Below, piece after piece: positions 6,489 to 13,470 of a stretch of 15,060 bases of DNA. Every line of letters starts with the position of its first letter. Position 1 is the stretch's first letter. Both the position numbers and the translations under genes were made by a program. Below the pieces are notes generated by a model, which ran no database searches, had not been told where the DNA came from, and saw nothing but the letters and a program-made list of their open reading frames with translations. This stretch comes from Candidatus Eiseniibacteriota bacterium (GTDB lineage Bacteria > Arandabacterota > Arandabacteria > Arandabacterales > Arandabacteraceae): contig JAUVJV010000009.1 of NCBI GenBank assembly GCA_030592245.1, positions 1 through 15,060 on the forward strand. Direction: 5' to 3'.

Positions 6489-7913
6489 ATGGAAATGCGA
6501 CAGGACATGAGACAGAAGCTGGTGCAAAGGCTTGTGATGACACCGAAGCTTCAGCAGGCGATAAAGCTTCTCCAGATGCCTGCGCTCGAACTCCAGCTGA
6601 AACTCAAGCAGGAACTTATGATCAATCCCATGCTGGAGGAACCCGACGAGAACGAGGATCTTCCCGAGGAGGAACTGCCGGCCGAGACGTCAGACGGTGA
6701 TGACGGGGAACTGAAGACGAGCGAAGACGAAATCGACTGGGACAGCTACCTGAGAGATGGCTTCGAGATGGGCGCGCGCGCCGCCGGCGAGCGCGAGGAG
6801 CTTCCGGACCGCGATCAGGCTCCCGGACGCGTGCCGGTTGTAAAGGAAACGCTGCCTGATTACCTGATCTCCCAGCTCAGGATGGTCATCGACAAGGATG
6901 AGGAGATAAAGATCGGCGAGTTCATCATCGGCAATCTGGACCCCGACGGTTTCCTGGATATCTCCAGTGAGGAGATGGCGAAGATGCTGTCGATCGACGA
7001 GGAACGCGTGGCCAGGGTACTTGTGATTATCAAGACCTTGGACCCTCCCGGAGTGGGAGCCAGGGACCTCAGGGAGTGTCTTCTGATTCAGCTCGGTCAG
7101 GCCAGGCGCGAGGACAGCCTGCCCTGGGTAATTGTGAGGGACCACTTCGACGACCTCCTCCAGAGGAGGTATCCCGACCTCTCGCGCAAGCTCAAGAGGC
7201 CGGTCAAGGAGATTCAGGTCGCCGCCGAGGAGATCGGGAGGCTGGACCCCCGGCCCGGCGCGCGGTTCTCGGCCGAGGAACCCCACTACATCGTGCCGGA
7301 CCTGGTCGTCGATAAGGTGGATGACGATTATGTGGTGCAGATGAATGACAGGAATGTACCTCGCTTGAGGATCAACCGGGCCTATCGCCAGATTCTCACC
7401 AATGCGAAGTCCGAGAACAAGCAAGTCCGCGATTATGTCAAGGAGAGATTGAACTCCGCCCGCTCGCTTATCGGGACCATCGACCAGAGGCGCCGGACCA
7501 TGCTGAAGGTGATGCGGGCGATTCTCGAGGTTCAGAGAGACTTCTTTGGCAGGGGGATCGAGCACCTCAGGCCCCTGACGCTCCAGCAGATTGCCGACCA
7601 GGTCGAAATGAGCGAATCCACCGTGAGTCGTGTGACCAAGGGGAAGTATGTGCAGACCCCCCGCGGCGTCTTCGAGCTCAAGTACTTTTTCTCAACGGGT
7701 CTCAAGACCGATGACGGGGATGTGGCTTCTTCGAAGAAGATAAGGGCGAAGATCATGGAGATGGTCGAGAAGGAGAACAAGAAGAAGCCCCTCAGCGATC
7801 AGCATATCGCCGAGATGCTCAAGGAGAGCGGTTTCAATGTCGCGCGCAGAACGGTGGCAAAGTACAGGGGGCAGATTGGTGTTCTTCCCACGAGGATGCG
7901 AAGGCAGTACTAG
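6489..7913 (+). CDS. rpoN: RNA polymerase sigma-54 factor
   Basis: Directs RNA polymerase to -24/-12 promoters that need an ATP-driven enhancer-binding protein to open. The glutamine/leucine-rich region I (KLVQRLVMTPKLQQAIKLLQ) contacts the activator. A strongly acidic region II spans about residues 55-95. The core-binding domain covers about 115-290 and includes LDPDGFLD and LDPPGVGARDLRECL. The DNA-binding helix-turn-helix is at about 360-385 (LTLQQIADQVEMSESTVSR). The RpoN box ARRTVAKYR is at residues 452-460 and recognises the -24 GG; it is followed by G rather than the usual E. At 474 aa the length is normal (E. coli 477). The start is ATG 6489 with GGAGG 8 bases upstream. It follows lptB as in many proteobacteria. 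A predicted sigma-54 promoter at 4202 lies upstream in the same run, which suggests autoregulation. Confidence 0.98.
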   Translation: MEMRQDMRQKLVQRLVMTPKLQQAIKLLQMPALELQLKLKQELMINPMLEEPDENEDLPEEELPAETSDGDDGELKTSEDEIDWDSYLRDGFEMGARAAGEREELPDRDQAPGRVPVVKETLPDYLISQLRMVIDKDEEIKIGEFIIGNLDPDGFLDISSEEMAKMLSIDEERVARVLVIIKTLDPPGVGARDLRECLLIQLGQARREDSLPWVIVRDHFDDLLQRRYPDLSRKLKRPVKEIQVAAEEIGRLDPRPGARFSAEEPHYIVPDLVVDKVDDDYVVQMNDRNVPRLRINRAYRQILTNAKSENKQVRDYVKERLNSARSLIGTIDQRRRTMLKVMRAILEVQRDFFGRGIEHLRPLTLQQIADQVEMSESTVSRVTKGKYVQTPRGVFELKYFFSTGLKTDDGDVASSKKIRAKIMEMVEKENKKKPLSDQHIAEMLKESGFNVARRTVAKYRGQIGVLPTRMRRQY

Positions 7914-7958
7914 ATAGATTAGAGTATTACCATATAGGGTTCTTGCAGGAATTCAGGT

Positions 7959-8852
7959 TTGGTGCAGGGAGGGGAAGTTGCGCAGCGCATACCGAAGTGG
8001 CTCAAGATGGGCCTGCCCGATGCCGGGGCGCTCGGTCGGGTCGTTCCGGTTGTTTCCTCGCTTGATCTGAACACCATATGCTTTGAGGCAAGGTGCCCCA
8101 ACAAGCATGAGTGCTTCGCGAGCGGTAGCCTTGCCTTCTTGATTCTTTGGCGGCATTGCACCCGCAGCTGCATGTTCTGCAATGTCACGAGGGCAGTACC
8201 CCAGCCGGTCGAGGCCGATGAACCGGAAAGAATCCTGGAGGCATGCCGGAGACTTAAGCTCGACCATGTGGTGATCACCTCGGTGACGAGGGATGATCTC
8301 CCCGACGGTGGGGCGGGCCAGTTCCGGCGCTGCATCGAGCTCTTCCGCGTGGATTCGGAAGGCCCGTCGGTCGAGGTGCTCATTCCCGATTTCGGCGGGA
8401 ACACCGCGGCGGTGGAGACGGTCGCAGAAGCTCGACCCGATGTCTTCGCCCACAATCTGGAAACGGTGGAGCGGCTGTACCCGTCGGCCCGGGACAGGGC
8501 AGATTACGGACGCTCGCTCAGTATCCTGATGCGGGTAAGATCGGGGTATCCGGATGTGATCGTCAAGTCCGGCCTGATCCTTGGAATAGGAGAAACGGTG
8601 GACGAGGTGAAGTCGGCCCTCGATGATCTTGCCCAGGCGGGGTGCGAGGTTGTGACGGTGGGCCAGTATATGCGTCCTTCGAGGGCGCACATGCCGGTAG
8701 TCGAATACCTGGAGCCGGCAGTGTTTGAGGATCTTGAATGCTATGCACGTGAGCTCGGACTCGTGGCGGTCTGTGGTCCGAGAGTCCGGAGTTCGTACCA
8801 GTCAAAAGCAGCCTTTCGTGAGGCCAAGCTAAGGAGGCGGAAATGCGCGTAG
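7959..8852 (+). CDS. lipA: lipoyl synthase (radical SAM)
   Basis: Inserts two sulfur atoms into octanoyl groups on lipoyl domains, making the lipoyl cofactor of pyruvate dehydrogenase, glycine cleavage and related complexes. The auxiliary cluster motif C-X4-C-X5-C is at Cys41, Cys46 and Cys52 (CFEARCPNKHEC). The radical SAM motif C-X3-C-X2-C is at Cys67, Cys71 and Cys74 (CTRSCMFC). The conserved C-terminal RSSY, whose serine binds the auxiliary cluster, is at 277-280. VAHN-like FAHNLETVERLYP and GLILGIGET also fit LipA. The usual TFMILG before the radical SAM cysteines is AFLILWRH here, an odd variant. At 297 aa the length is normal. The start is uncertain: TTG 7959 (AGGA 8 bases upstream) or GTG 7962. 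Its place between rpoN and hpf is unusual, and no lipB is nearby. The end overlaps hpf by 10 bases. Confidence 0.95.
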   Translation: MVQGGEVAQRIPKWLKMGLPDAGALGRVVPVVSSLDLNTICFEARCPNKHECFASGSLAFLILWRHCTRSCMFCNVTRAVPQPVEADEPERILEACRRLKLDHVVITSVTRDDLPDGGAGQFRRCIELFRVDSEGPSVEVLIPDFGGNTAAVETVAEARPDVFAHNLETVERLYPSARDRADYGRSLSILMRVRSGYPDVIVKSGLILGIGETVDEVKSALDDLAQAGCEVVTVGQYMRPSRAHMPVVEYLEPAVFEDLECYARELGLVAVCGPRVRSSYQSKAAFREAKLRRRKCA

Positions 8853-9214
8853 AGATCACCCAGCGATCAGTCGATCTTTCCGACGGAACCAGGGAGCATA
8901 TGGAAACTAGGCTGTTGAAACTCAGGAAGTTTTTCGACGGGGTGCTGGAGTGCCATGTCTTCGCAGACCTTGAAAGGTTCATATACAAGTTTGAAATAAC
9001 AGTTCACGGAACCGGCTTCGACCTCTTCGCCGAGGCCCATGACCAAGACCTTCACGCGGCTTTCGAGAGCGCCGCTGACAAGATGGAGCGGCAGGTCAAG
9101 AAGGTCAAGGAGAAGACACAGGACCGCCGGGTCCGCAAGCCCGGAATCCCTGACCCTGAGGTCGAGGAAGTCGATGAGTTCAGCGACGTCACCGAGGAAT
9201 GCGAAGGAACTTGA
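8843..9214 (+). CDS. hpf: ribosome hibernation promoting factor (HPF/YfiA family)
   Basis: Binds the small ribosomal subunit near the decoding region and stores ribosomes in inactive form during starvation. The sequence shows the S30AE fold: MRVEITQRSVDLSDGTREHME, a LRKFFDGVLECHVFADLER strand-helix region, FEITVHGTGFDLFAEAHDQD, and AAFESAADKMERQVKKVKEK. At 123 aa it is longer than the E. coli short HPF (95) but lacks the long-form C-terminal dimerisation domain; the extra tail is acidic (EVEEVDEFSDVTEECE). A strong AAGGAGG at 8831-8837 sets ATG 8843. It overlaps lipA by 10 bases and is followed by hprK three bases after its stop. An rpoN-hpf neighbourhood is common in proteobacteria; here lipA intervenes. 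Confidence 0.92.
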   Translation: MRVEITQRSVDLSDGTREHMETRLLKLRKFFDGVLECHVFADLERFIYKFEITVHGTGFDLFAEAHDQDLHAAFESAADKMERQVKKVKEKTQDRRVRKPGIPDPEVEEVDEFSDVTEECEGT

Positions 9215-9217
9215 GCG

Positions 9218-10189
9218 GTGGAGGCTAATCTCCTTAACCTTGCCCGGATTCTCTCCGAGTGCGGTGATGCGCTCGGCCTGAGCCTCGTGAGCGATGAAGC
9301 TTCGCTCGAGCGGGGCGTATCACGGTCGGACATCGGGCGTCCCGGCCTTGCCCTTACCGGATTCACCGATGCCTTTGAGCACGGGCAGGTCCAGGTGATG
9401 GACCGGGCCGACATCCTCTACCTCGAGGGCCTTCCCACCGGGGAGGTGGCCGGGCGGCTGCGGGTGCTCGGCGAGGCGCGGGTGCCCTGCCTGATAGTCG
9501 CCGGTGGGGTCGACGTGCCCGGGTGCCTCTCCTGTGCCTGCTCCGAGATCGGGATAGCGCTTCTGTCGGCTTCGGCGTCCGCGACCGAGACCGTGCAGCA
9601 CCTTAACACCTACCTTCTTACCGAGCTGGCCCCTGAATCTTCCTTGAACGGCACTCTGGTCGATGTTCACGGGGTGGGGATCCTGATCACGGGAAAAAGC
9701 GGCATCGGCAAGAGTGAGTGTGCGCTGGCACTGGTGGGAAGAGGACATCGGCTCGTTGCGGACGATCATGTTCGTACCATCGCCAAGCCCCCCGGCATGC
9801 TCATAGGGCGGAGTATCGAGCCGCTCCAGAGCTACGTGGAGGTCCGCGGAATCGGTCCGGTGGACATAGGAAGCATCTATGGGATCCGGGCTCTCCGCAG
9901 GCAGAAGCGCATAGAGATCGAGGTGGCCCTGAAGGAGTGGGAGGACGGCGTATCTTATGATAGAACAGGGTTGGAGCGCGGTCACACCGAGATAATGGGC
10001 GTCCGGATTCCGTCAATCGTTGTGCCCCTGGTGCCGGGCAAGAGTGTCAGCGTGATCGTGGAAGTGGTCGCCCTCGGCCACATCCTGAGGAGTTATGGCT
10101 ACGACGCCGCAGGCGATCTCGACAAGCGCTGGACCGAGCACATCAAGAAACACAGAATCCCCGGGTTTGAGAGCAGGGACATCGAGTGA
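9218..10189 (+). CDS. hprK: HPr kinase/phosphorylase
   Basis: Phosphorylates Ser46 of HPr with ATP or pyrophosphate and can reverse this, linking carbon or energy state to regulation. The N-terminal domain (about 1-135) contains IGRPGLALTGF. The C-terminal kinase domain has Walker A GKSGIGKS at 159-166, the catalytic aspartates in LVADDHV (Asp182, Asp183), the family signature VEVRGIGPVDIGSIYG, DRTG with Arg249, and VEVVALGHILRSYG. Spacing shows that Asn144 (LNGTLVDVHG) stands where the conserved active-site His occurs (His140 of the L. casei enzyme), a notable change in an otherwise intact protein. At 323 aa it is near the usual 310-330. The start is GTG 9218 with AAGGA 9 bases upstream. The likely substrate HPr follows after 190 bases; rapZ, often between them, is absent. 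Confidence 0.94.
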   Translation: MEANLLNLARILSECGDALGLSLVSDEASLERGVSRSDIGRPGLALTGFTDAFEHGQVQVMDRADILYLEGLPTGEVAGRLRVLGEARVPCLIVAGGVDVPGCLSCACSEIGIALLSASASATETVQHLNTYLLTELAPESSLNGTLVDVHGVGILITGKSGIGKSECALALVGRGHRLVADDHVRTIAKPPGMLIGRSIEPLQSYVEVRGIGPVDIGSIYGIRALRRQKRIEIEVALKEWEDGVSYDRTGLERGHTEIMGVRIPSIVVPLVPGKSVSVIVEVVALGHILRSYGYDAAGDLDKRWTEHIKKHRIPGFESRDIE

Positions 10190-10252
10190 CCCTTTACCGC
10201 CGGCCGTCCCATGCGCTCCCGCCTCCCAGGATATCCGCCTGATCCCGCAGGG

Positions 10253-10315
10253 CTCTGGAGCCGCCGGGCGAGCTTCGGTCCGGGCGTAGCACTCCGAGGT
10301 TCGCCGGCGCCAGAG
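10253..10315 (+). other. long imperfect GC-rich hairpin between hprK and ptsH
   Basis: Three stem segments stack. CTCTGG (10253-10258) pairs with CCAGAG (10310-10315). CGCCGG (10262-10267) pairs with CCGGCG (10304-10309). CGAGCTTCGG (10269-10278) pairs with CCGAGGTTCG (10294-10303) with two G-U pairs. That makes 22 pairs with a three-base and a one-base bulge and a 15-base loop. CCGGGCG occurs twice, in the left arm (10264-10270) and in the loop (10280-10286), which allows an alternative fold. No T-run follows, so it is not a classical terminator. It could be a leader RNA, a processing site, a small RNA or a REP-like repeat; no known family is recognised. Confidence 0.55.
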
Positions 10316-10317
10316 AA

Positions 10318-10336
10318 CAGTGAAGCGGTTTCACTG
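10318..10336 (+). other. second hairpin in the hprK-ptsH gap
   Basis: CAGTGAA (10318-10324) and TTCACTG (10330-10336) are perfect inverted arms around a five-base loop, starting two bases after the long hairpin ends. AACAG (10316-10320) can alternatively pair with CTGTT (10339-10343), which would break this stem. It may act as part of a switch or as an operator just upstream of the ptsH promoter. Confidence 0.4.
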
Positions 10337-10341
10337 GTCTG

Positions 10342-10371
10342 TTGACTTTTCAACCCCGGGTGAGTCATTAT
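10342..10371 (+). promoter_or_regulatory. possible sigma-70 type promoter for ptsH-ptsI
   Basis: TTGACT (10342-10347, five of six) and CATTAT (10366-10371, four of six) are 18 bases apart. The predicted start near 10378 is only two bases before the ptsH ATG at 10380, so the message would be nearly leaderless. No ribosome site precedes that ATG, which fits. A small perfect inverted repeat, GTTGA (10341-10345) with TCAAC (10350-10354), overlaps the -35 box and could be an operator. The -10 match is modest. Confidence 0.45.
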
Positions 10372-10379
10372 AACCTGAT

Positions 10380-10649
10380 ATGGTAGAATGCAGTGTAATG
10401 ATCACCAACTTGCTGGGTATGCATCTCAGGGCCGCGGCCGAACTGGTGAAGACTGCCTCCCGGTTCGAGTCGGAGATCAGGTTGTCCCGGGACGACATTG
10501 TGGTCGATGCCAAGAGCATAATGGCCCTGCTCGGCCTCGAGGGGGCCCAGGGGGTGGAGGTCACCGTGAGTGCGGATGGGAAGGACGAGGAGGATGCCCT
10601 GAGGGCGGTCATCGGACTGATAGAAGCCAAGTTCAATGAAGATGAGTGA
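10380..10649 (+). CDS. ptsH: HPr family phosphocarrier protein
   Basis: Carries phosphate from enzyme I (His15) and is the substrate of HprK (Ser46). Starting at ATG 10380, His15 and Ser46 fall at exactly the classical positions: NLLGMHLRAAAELV around His15 and AKSIMALLGL around Ser46. The later GLEGAQGVEVTVSADGKDEEDAL matches the HPr fold. The 89 aa length is usual. The active-site loop reads HLRAA instead of the common HARPA: Ala16 is Leu and Pro18 is Ala, while the Arg17 that supports phosphoryl transfer is kept. No ribosome site is visible upstream. The gene overlaps the ptsI start by four bases (GTGA). The hprK-HPr-enzyme I set without IIB or IIC genes indicates a regulatory rather than a sugar-transporting phosphotransferase chain. 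Confidence 0.93.
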   Translation: MVECSVMITNLLGMHLRAAAELVKTASRFESEIRLSRDDIVVDAKSIMALLGLEGAQGVEVTVSADGKDEEDALRAVIGLIEAKFNEDE

Positions 10650-12418
10650 GTGAGGATATGACTGAAAAGATCGAGACGGTGGTGAACGGCATAGCGGCTT
10701 CGCCCGGAATCGCGATGGGCAATGCAATGGTCTTGAGCAGCCGTGACATGCTGGTTCCCTTGAGGCGGCTGGAGCCGGCCCAGCTGGATGACGAGATCGA
10801 CAGGCTCATGCGCGCCATAGACCTTTCCAAGAGTCAACTGAGGGAAACCCGTCAGATGGTCGCAAAAGACATGGGTGAATCCTATGCCAGGATCTTCGAC
10901 GCGCACGTGATGATCCTGGAGGACAAGCGCTCACTGGACCAGGTGCTGGCGAGGATACGTGAGGGTTACAACGCGGAGTTCGCGTTCAATGCCGTGTTCT
11001 CCAAACATGAAAAGACCCTCTGGGAGAAGGGTGATGTTTACATAAAGGACAGGGCGGGAGACATAAGGGACGTTCGAAAGCGAGTGCTGTCCAATTTGTC
11101 AGGAACAAGACGAGAGGCCGAGGAACTGTCCAATCTGGACAGCGACGTGATCGTTATTGCCGATGATCTCTCCCCGGCCGACACCGCGCGAATGCGGAGC
11201 GAGAGGGTGCTGGCGTTCGCCACCGACGTGGGTGGAAGAACCTCGCACACCGCTATCATGGCGCGCTCCCTGGAGATCCCGGCGACGGTCGGCTTGAAGA
11301 GCGTGGTATCCCAGGTGGAAGACGGCGATTTCGTGATCGTGGACGGTAACAGAGGCAGGGTGGTTGTTACGCCCTCGAAAGATACCCTTGCCCGGTACAC
11401 GCTCGAGGTGGAGCGTTACGCCAGGGTCACCAAAGGGCTCTTGCGCTTCAAGGATCTCCCGGCAGTCACCATAGACGACCGTTCGATAATGCTCTCCGCA
11501 AACATAGAGTCTCATGAGGAGGTTGACTCGGTAATCGAGCACGGGGCTGAGGGCATAGGTCTTTACAGGACCGAGTTCATATACATTGGCCGGGAAGGGC
11601 TCCCGGGCGAGGATGAGCAGCACAGGATCTACAAGGCGGTTGCCACCAGGGTCGCGCCTCATCCTGTGATTATCCGCACGATGGACCTGGGCGGGGACAA
11701 GTTCCTGTCCCCGTTCGAAAGCCCCAAGGAGATGAACCCATACCTGGGCTGGCGCGGGATACGCTTCGGGCTTGCCAGGAAGGACATAATGAAAACCCAG
11801 CTCCGGGCCATCCTCCGGGCCAGCGCAAGCGGAAACGTGAAGATAATGTACCCGATGATATCCGGGCTGGACGAGGTGATCAGCGCGAATGAGATCTTGA
11901 AGGAGACCAAGGAGGAGCTCGGCAGAGAGGGCCAGGCATTCGATGACGCCTGCGAGATCGGCATAATGGTCGAGACGCCGGCGGCGGTGATGATAGCCGA
12001 GGAACTGGCCGAGCACGTGGATTTCTTCTCTATCGGTTCCAATGATCTGATCCAGTATGCGCTGGCCGCGGACAGGGGAAACGAGAAGGTGGCCTACCTC
12101 TATGAACCCCTTCATCCTGCCGTGTTGCGGTTTATCAAGCGGACCATCGACGTCGGAAAGAAGTCGGGTATCTGGGTTGGACTCTGCGGCGAGATGGCGA
12201 GCGATGTCATCTGCGCATTCGTGCTTCTCGGCCTGGGCATCGATGAACTCAGTGTAAGCCCGTATGTTGTGCCCGCGATCAAGGAGATGGTGAGGTCGGT
12301 TTACTTCAAGGACGCGGAGGCCATTGCCGAGCAGGCGGTCAAGGGGACCGATCCTGCGCGGACGAAGCGGATGGTCACCCAGAGCATGGGCAAGAAAGCT
12401 CCGGACATGCCCCTATAG
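10646..12418 (+). CDS. ptsI: phosphoenolpyruvate-protein phosphotransferase (PTS enzyme I)
   Basis: Takes phosphate from phosphoenolpyruvate onto its own histidine and passes it to HPr. The N-terminal HPr-binding helices are followed by the swivelling phosphohistidine domain with GGRTSHTAIMARSLEIPA (His201, equal to E. coli His189 with a 12-residue longer N-terminus). The C-terminal TIM barrel shows LYRTEFIYIGREGLPGE, RTMDLGGDK, PMISGLDEV, IGIMVETPAA, SIGSNDLIQY and WVGLCGEMASD with the catalytic Cys514. At 590 aa it is slightly longer than E. coli EI (575). No GAF domain precedes it, so it is not the PtsP type. GTG 10646 overlaps the ptsH stop; ATG 10658 is an alternative that would remove four residues. 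Confidence 0.97.
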   Translation: MSEDMTEKIETVVNGIAASPGIAMGNAMVLSSRDMLVPLRRLEPAQLDDEIDRLMRAIDLSKSQLRETRQMVAKDMGESYARIFDAHVMILEDKRSLDQVLARIREGYNAEFAFNAVFSKHEKTLWEKGDVYIKDRAGDIRDVRKRVLSNLSGTRREAEELSNLDSDVIVIADDLSPADTARMRSERVLAFATDVGGRTSHTAIMARSLEIPATVGLKSVVSQVEDGDFVIVDGNRGRVVVTPSKDTLARYTLEVERYARVTKGLLRFKDLPAVTIDDRSIMLSANIESHEEVDSVIEHGAEGIGLYRTEFIYIGREGLPGEDEQHRIYKAVATRVAPHPVIIRTMDLGGDKFLSPFESPKEMNPYLGWRGIRFGLARKDIMKTQLRAILRASASGNVKIMYPMISGLDEVISANEILKETKEELGREGQAFDDACEIGIMVETPAAVMIAEELAEHVDFFSIGSNDLIQYALAADRGNEKVAYLYEPLHPAVLRFIKRTIDVGKKSGIWVGLCGEMASDVICAFVLLGLGIDELSVSPYVVPAIKEMVRSVYFKDAEAIAEQAVKGTDPARTKRMVTQSMGKKAPDMPL

Positions 12419-12423
12419 AGGCG

Positions 12424-13470
12424 ATGATGCTGGACAAGGACAAGCTCGCATTAGACTCCCTGGATATGCTCGGTAAGGTCGGGAGCCTGCCGGAGCAGCT
12501 TGAGTCAGGCATTGAGAGCGCCTCGGCAATCTGGTCACGCGCGGAGTGGCCCGAACCGGGCCTGCTTGTGGTCGCGGGAATGGGCGGATCGGCGATCTGC
12601 GGCGAGATACTCAAGTCCTATCTCGCCCGGATCGCGAGAATCCCGATTGTCATATGCAGGGGCTACACTCTTCCCGGCTACGTGGGCCCGGGGTCGGTAG
12701 TGGTGGTGTCCTCCTACTCCGGCAACACCGCCGAGGCCCTTTCGTGTTTTGAGATGGCGCTTGAGAGGAAGGTAAGGGTCGGGTGCATAAGCTCGGGGGG
12801 CGAACTGATGGCGCGGGCCAGGAAGATGTCGATTCCCCTGGTCGAGCTGCCGCCGGGTTATCCGCCCAGGGCTGCGGTCGGCCACTCATTCGCCGCGCTG
12901 CTTGCTCTGGCCTGGCAGCTCGGGCTGGGCGAGCCGGACCGCCCCGCGCTCGATGAGTGTACCGGTGAGCTCCGGAGGTTGGGGGAAGTTTACTCGGCGC
13001 CGGATTCCTCGGAGAACACAGCGATGTTCGTGGCAAGATCGCTGGTTGAGTTAACCCCGGTCCTCTACTGCGCAAGCGAGCTGAAGGCTGTGGGCTTGAG
13101 GTGGAAGAACCAGATCTGCGAAAACTCGAAGAAGATGGCCTACGCCGGCCTGCTGCCGGAGATGAGCCACAATGACATAATGGGGTGGGAGGTCCCGGAG
13201 GCAAGCCTGAAGGCCGGCGTCATTTTCCTTCGCTTCTCCGGCGAGCACCCGAGAGTGAGCGCCAGGTTTCCGCTGATCAGGGAGATCATAAGGGACCGGG
13301 CGAGCTTCTGCGGCGAGTACTGGGGAAGCGGAACCAGCTTGCTTTCCCGGCTCTTTTCACTGATATTACTGGGAGACTACGCCAGTGTTTACCTGGCTCT
13401 TCTACGCGGGGTGGATCCCACTCCCATAGCTACCATAGATGGGCTGAAATCGAAGCTGGACCGAAGCTAG
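12424..13470 (+). CDS. bifunctional phosphoglucose/phosphomannose isomerase (SIS family)
   Basis: Interconverts glucose-6-P or mannose-6-P with fructose-6-P. It is of the archaeal-type PGI/PMI family rather than classical Pgi. The SIS phosphosugar loop is visible as VVAGMGGSAICGEIL, followed by VVVVSSYSGNTAEAL. The active-site ENSK motif (Glu233) and SHN (His249) are exactly 16 residues apart, as Glu203 and His219 are in the Pyrobaculum enzyme. PEMSHNDIMGW matches the family NHNEI(V/M)GW. At 348 aa it is a little longer than the archaeal type (about 300). ATG 12424 or ATG 12427; AGAGG at 12417-12421 is better spaced for the second. It begins just after the ptsI stop. With the following nucleotidyltransferase it may supply sugar phosphates for nucleotide sugars. 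Dual specificity is inferred from the family. Confidence 0.88.
   Translation: MMLDKDKLALDSLDMLGKVGSLPEQLESGIESASAIWSRAEWPEPGLLVVAGMGGSAICGEILKSYLARIARIPIVICRGYTLPGYVGPGSVVVVSSYSGNTAEALSCFEMALERKVRVGCISSGGELMARARKMSIPLVELPPGYPPRAAVGHSFAALLALAWQLGLGEPDRPALDECTGELRRLGEVYSAPDSSENTAMFVARSLVELTPVLYCASELKAVGLRWKNQICENSKKMAYAGLLPEMSHNDIMGWEVPEASLKAGVIFLRFSGEHPRVSARFPLIREIIRDRASFCGEYWGSGTSLLSRLFSLILLGDYASVYLALLRGVDPTPIATIDGLKSKLDRS

Noticed and set aside
7914..7958. Promoter before lipA (CATATAG as a -10 box)
   Set aside because: No acceptable -35 box at the right spacing; the short AT-rich gap alone is not enough.
10190..10252. Remnant of rapZ after hprK
   Set aside because: No RapZ-like peptide can be read in any frame; the stretch is GC-rich and noncoding in appearance.
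10251..10262. GGCT-CTGG-AGCC as a Rho-independent terminator after hprK
   Set aside because: The stem is short, no T-run follows, and the bases fit better in the long hairpin 10253-10315.
11099..12115. Minus-strand open frame opposite ptsI (338 codons)
   Set aside because: Antisense shadow of conserved enzyme I sequence, with no ribosome site or family motif.
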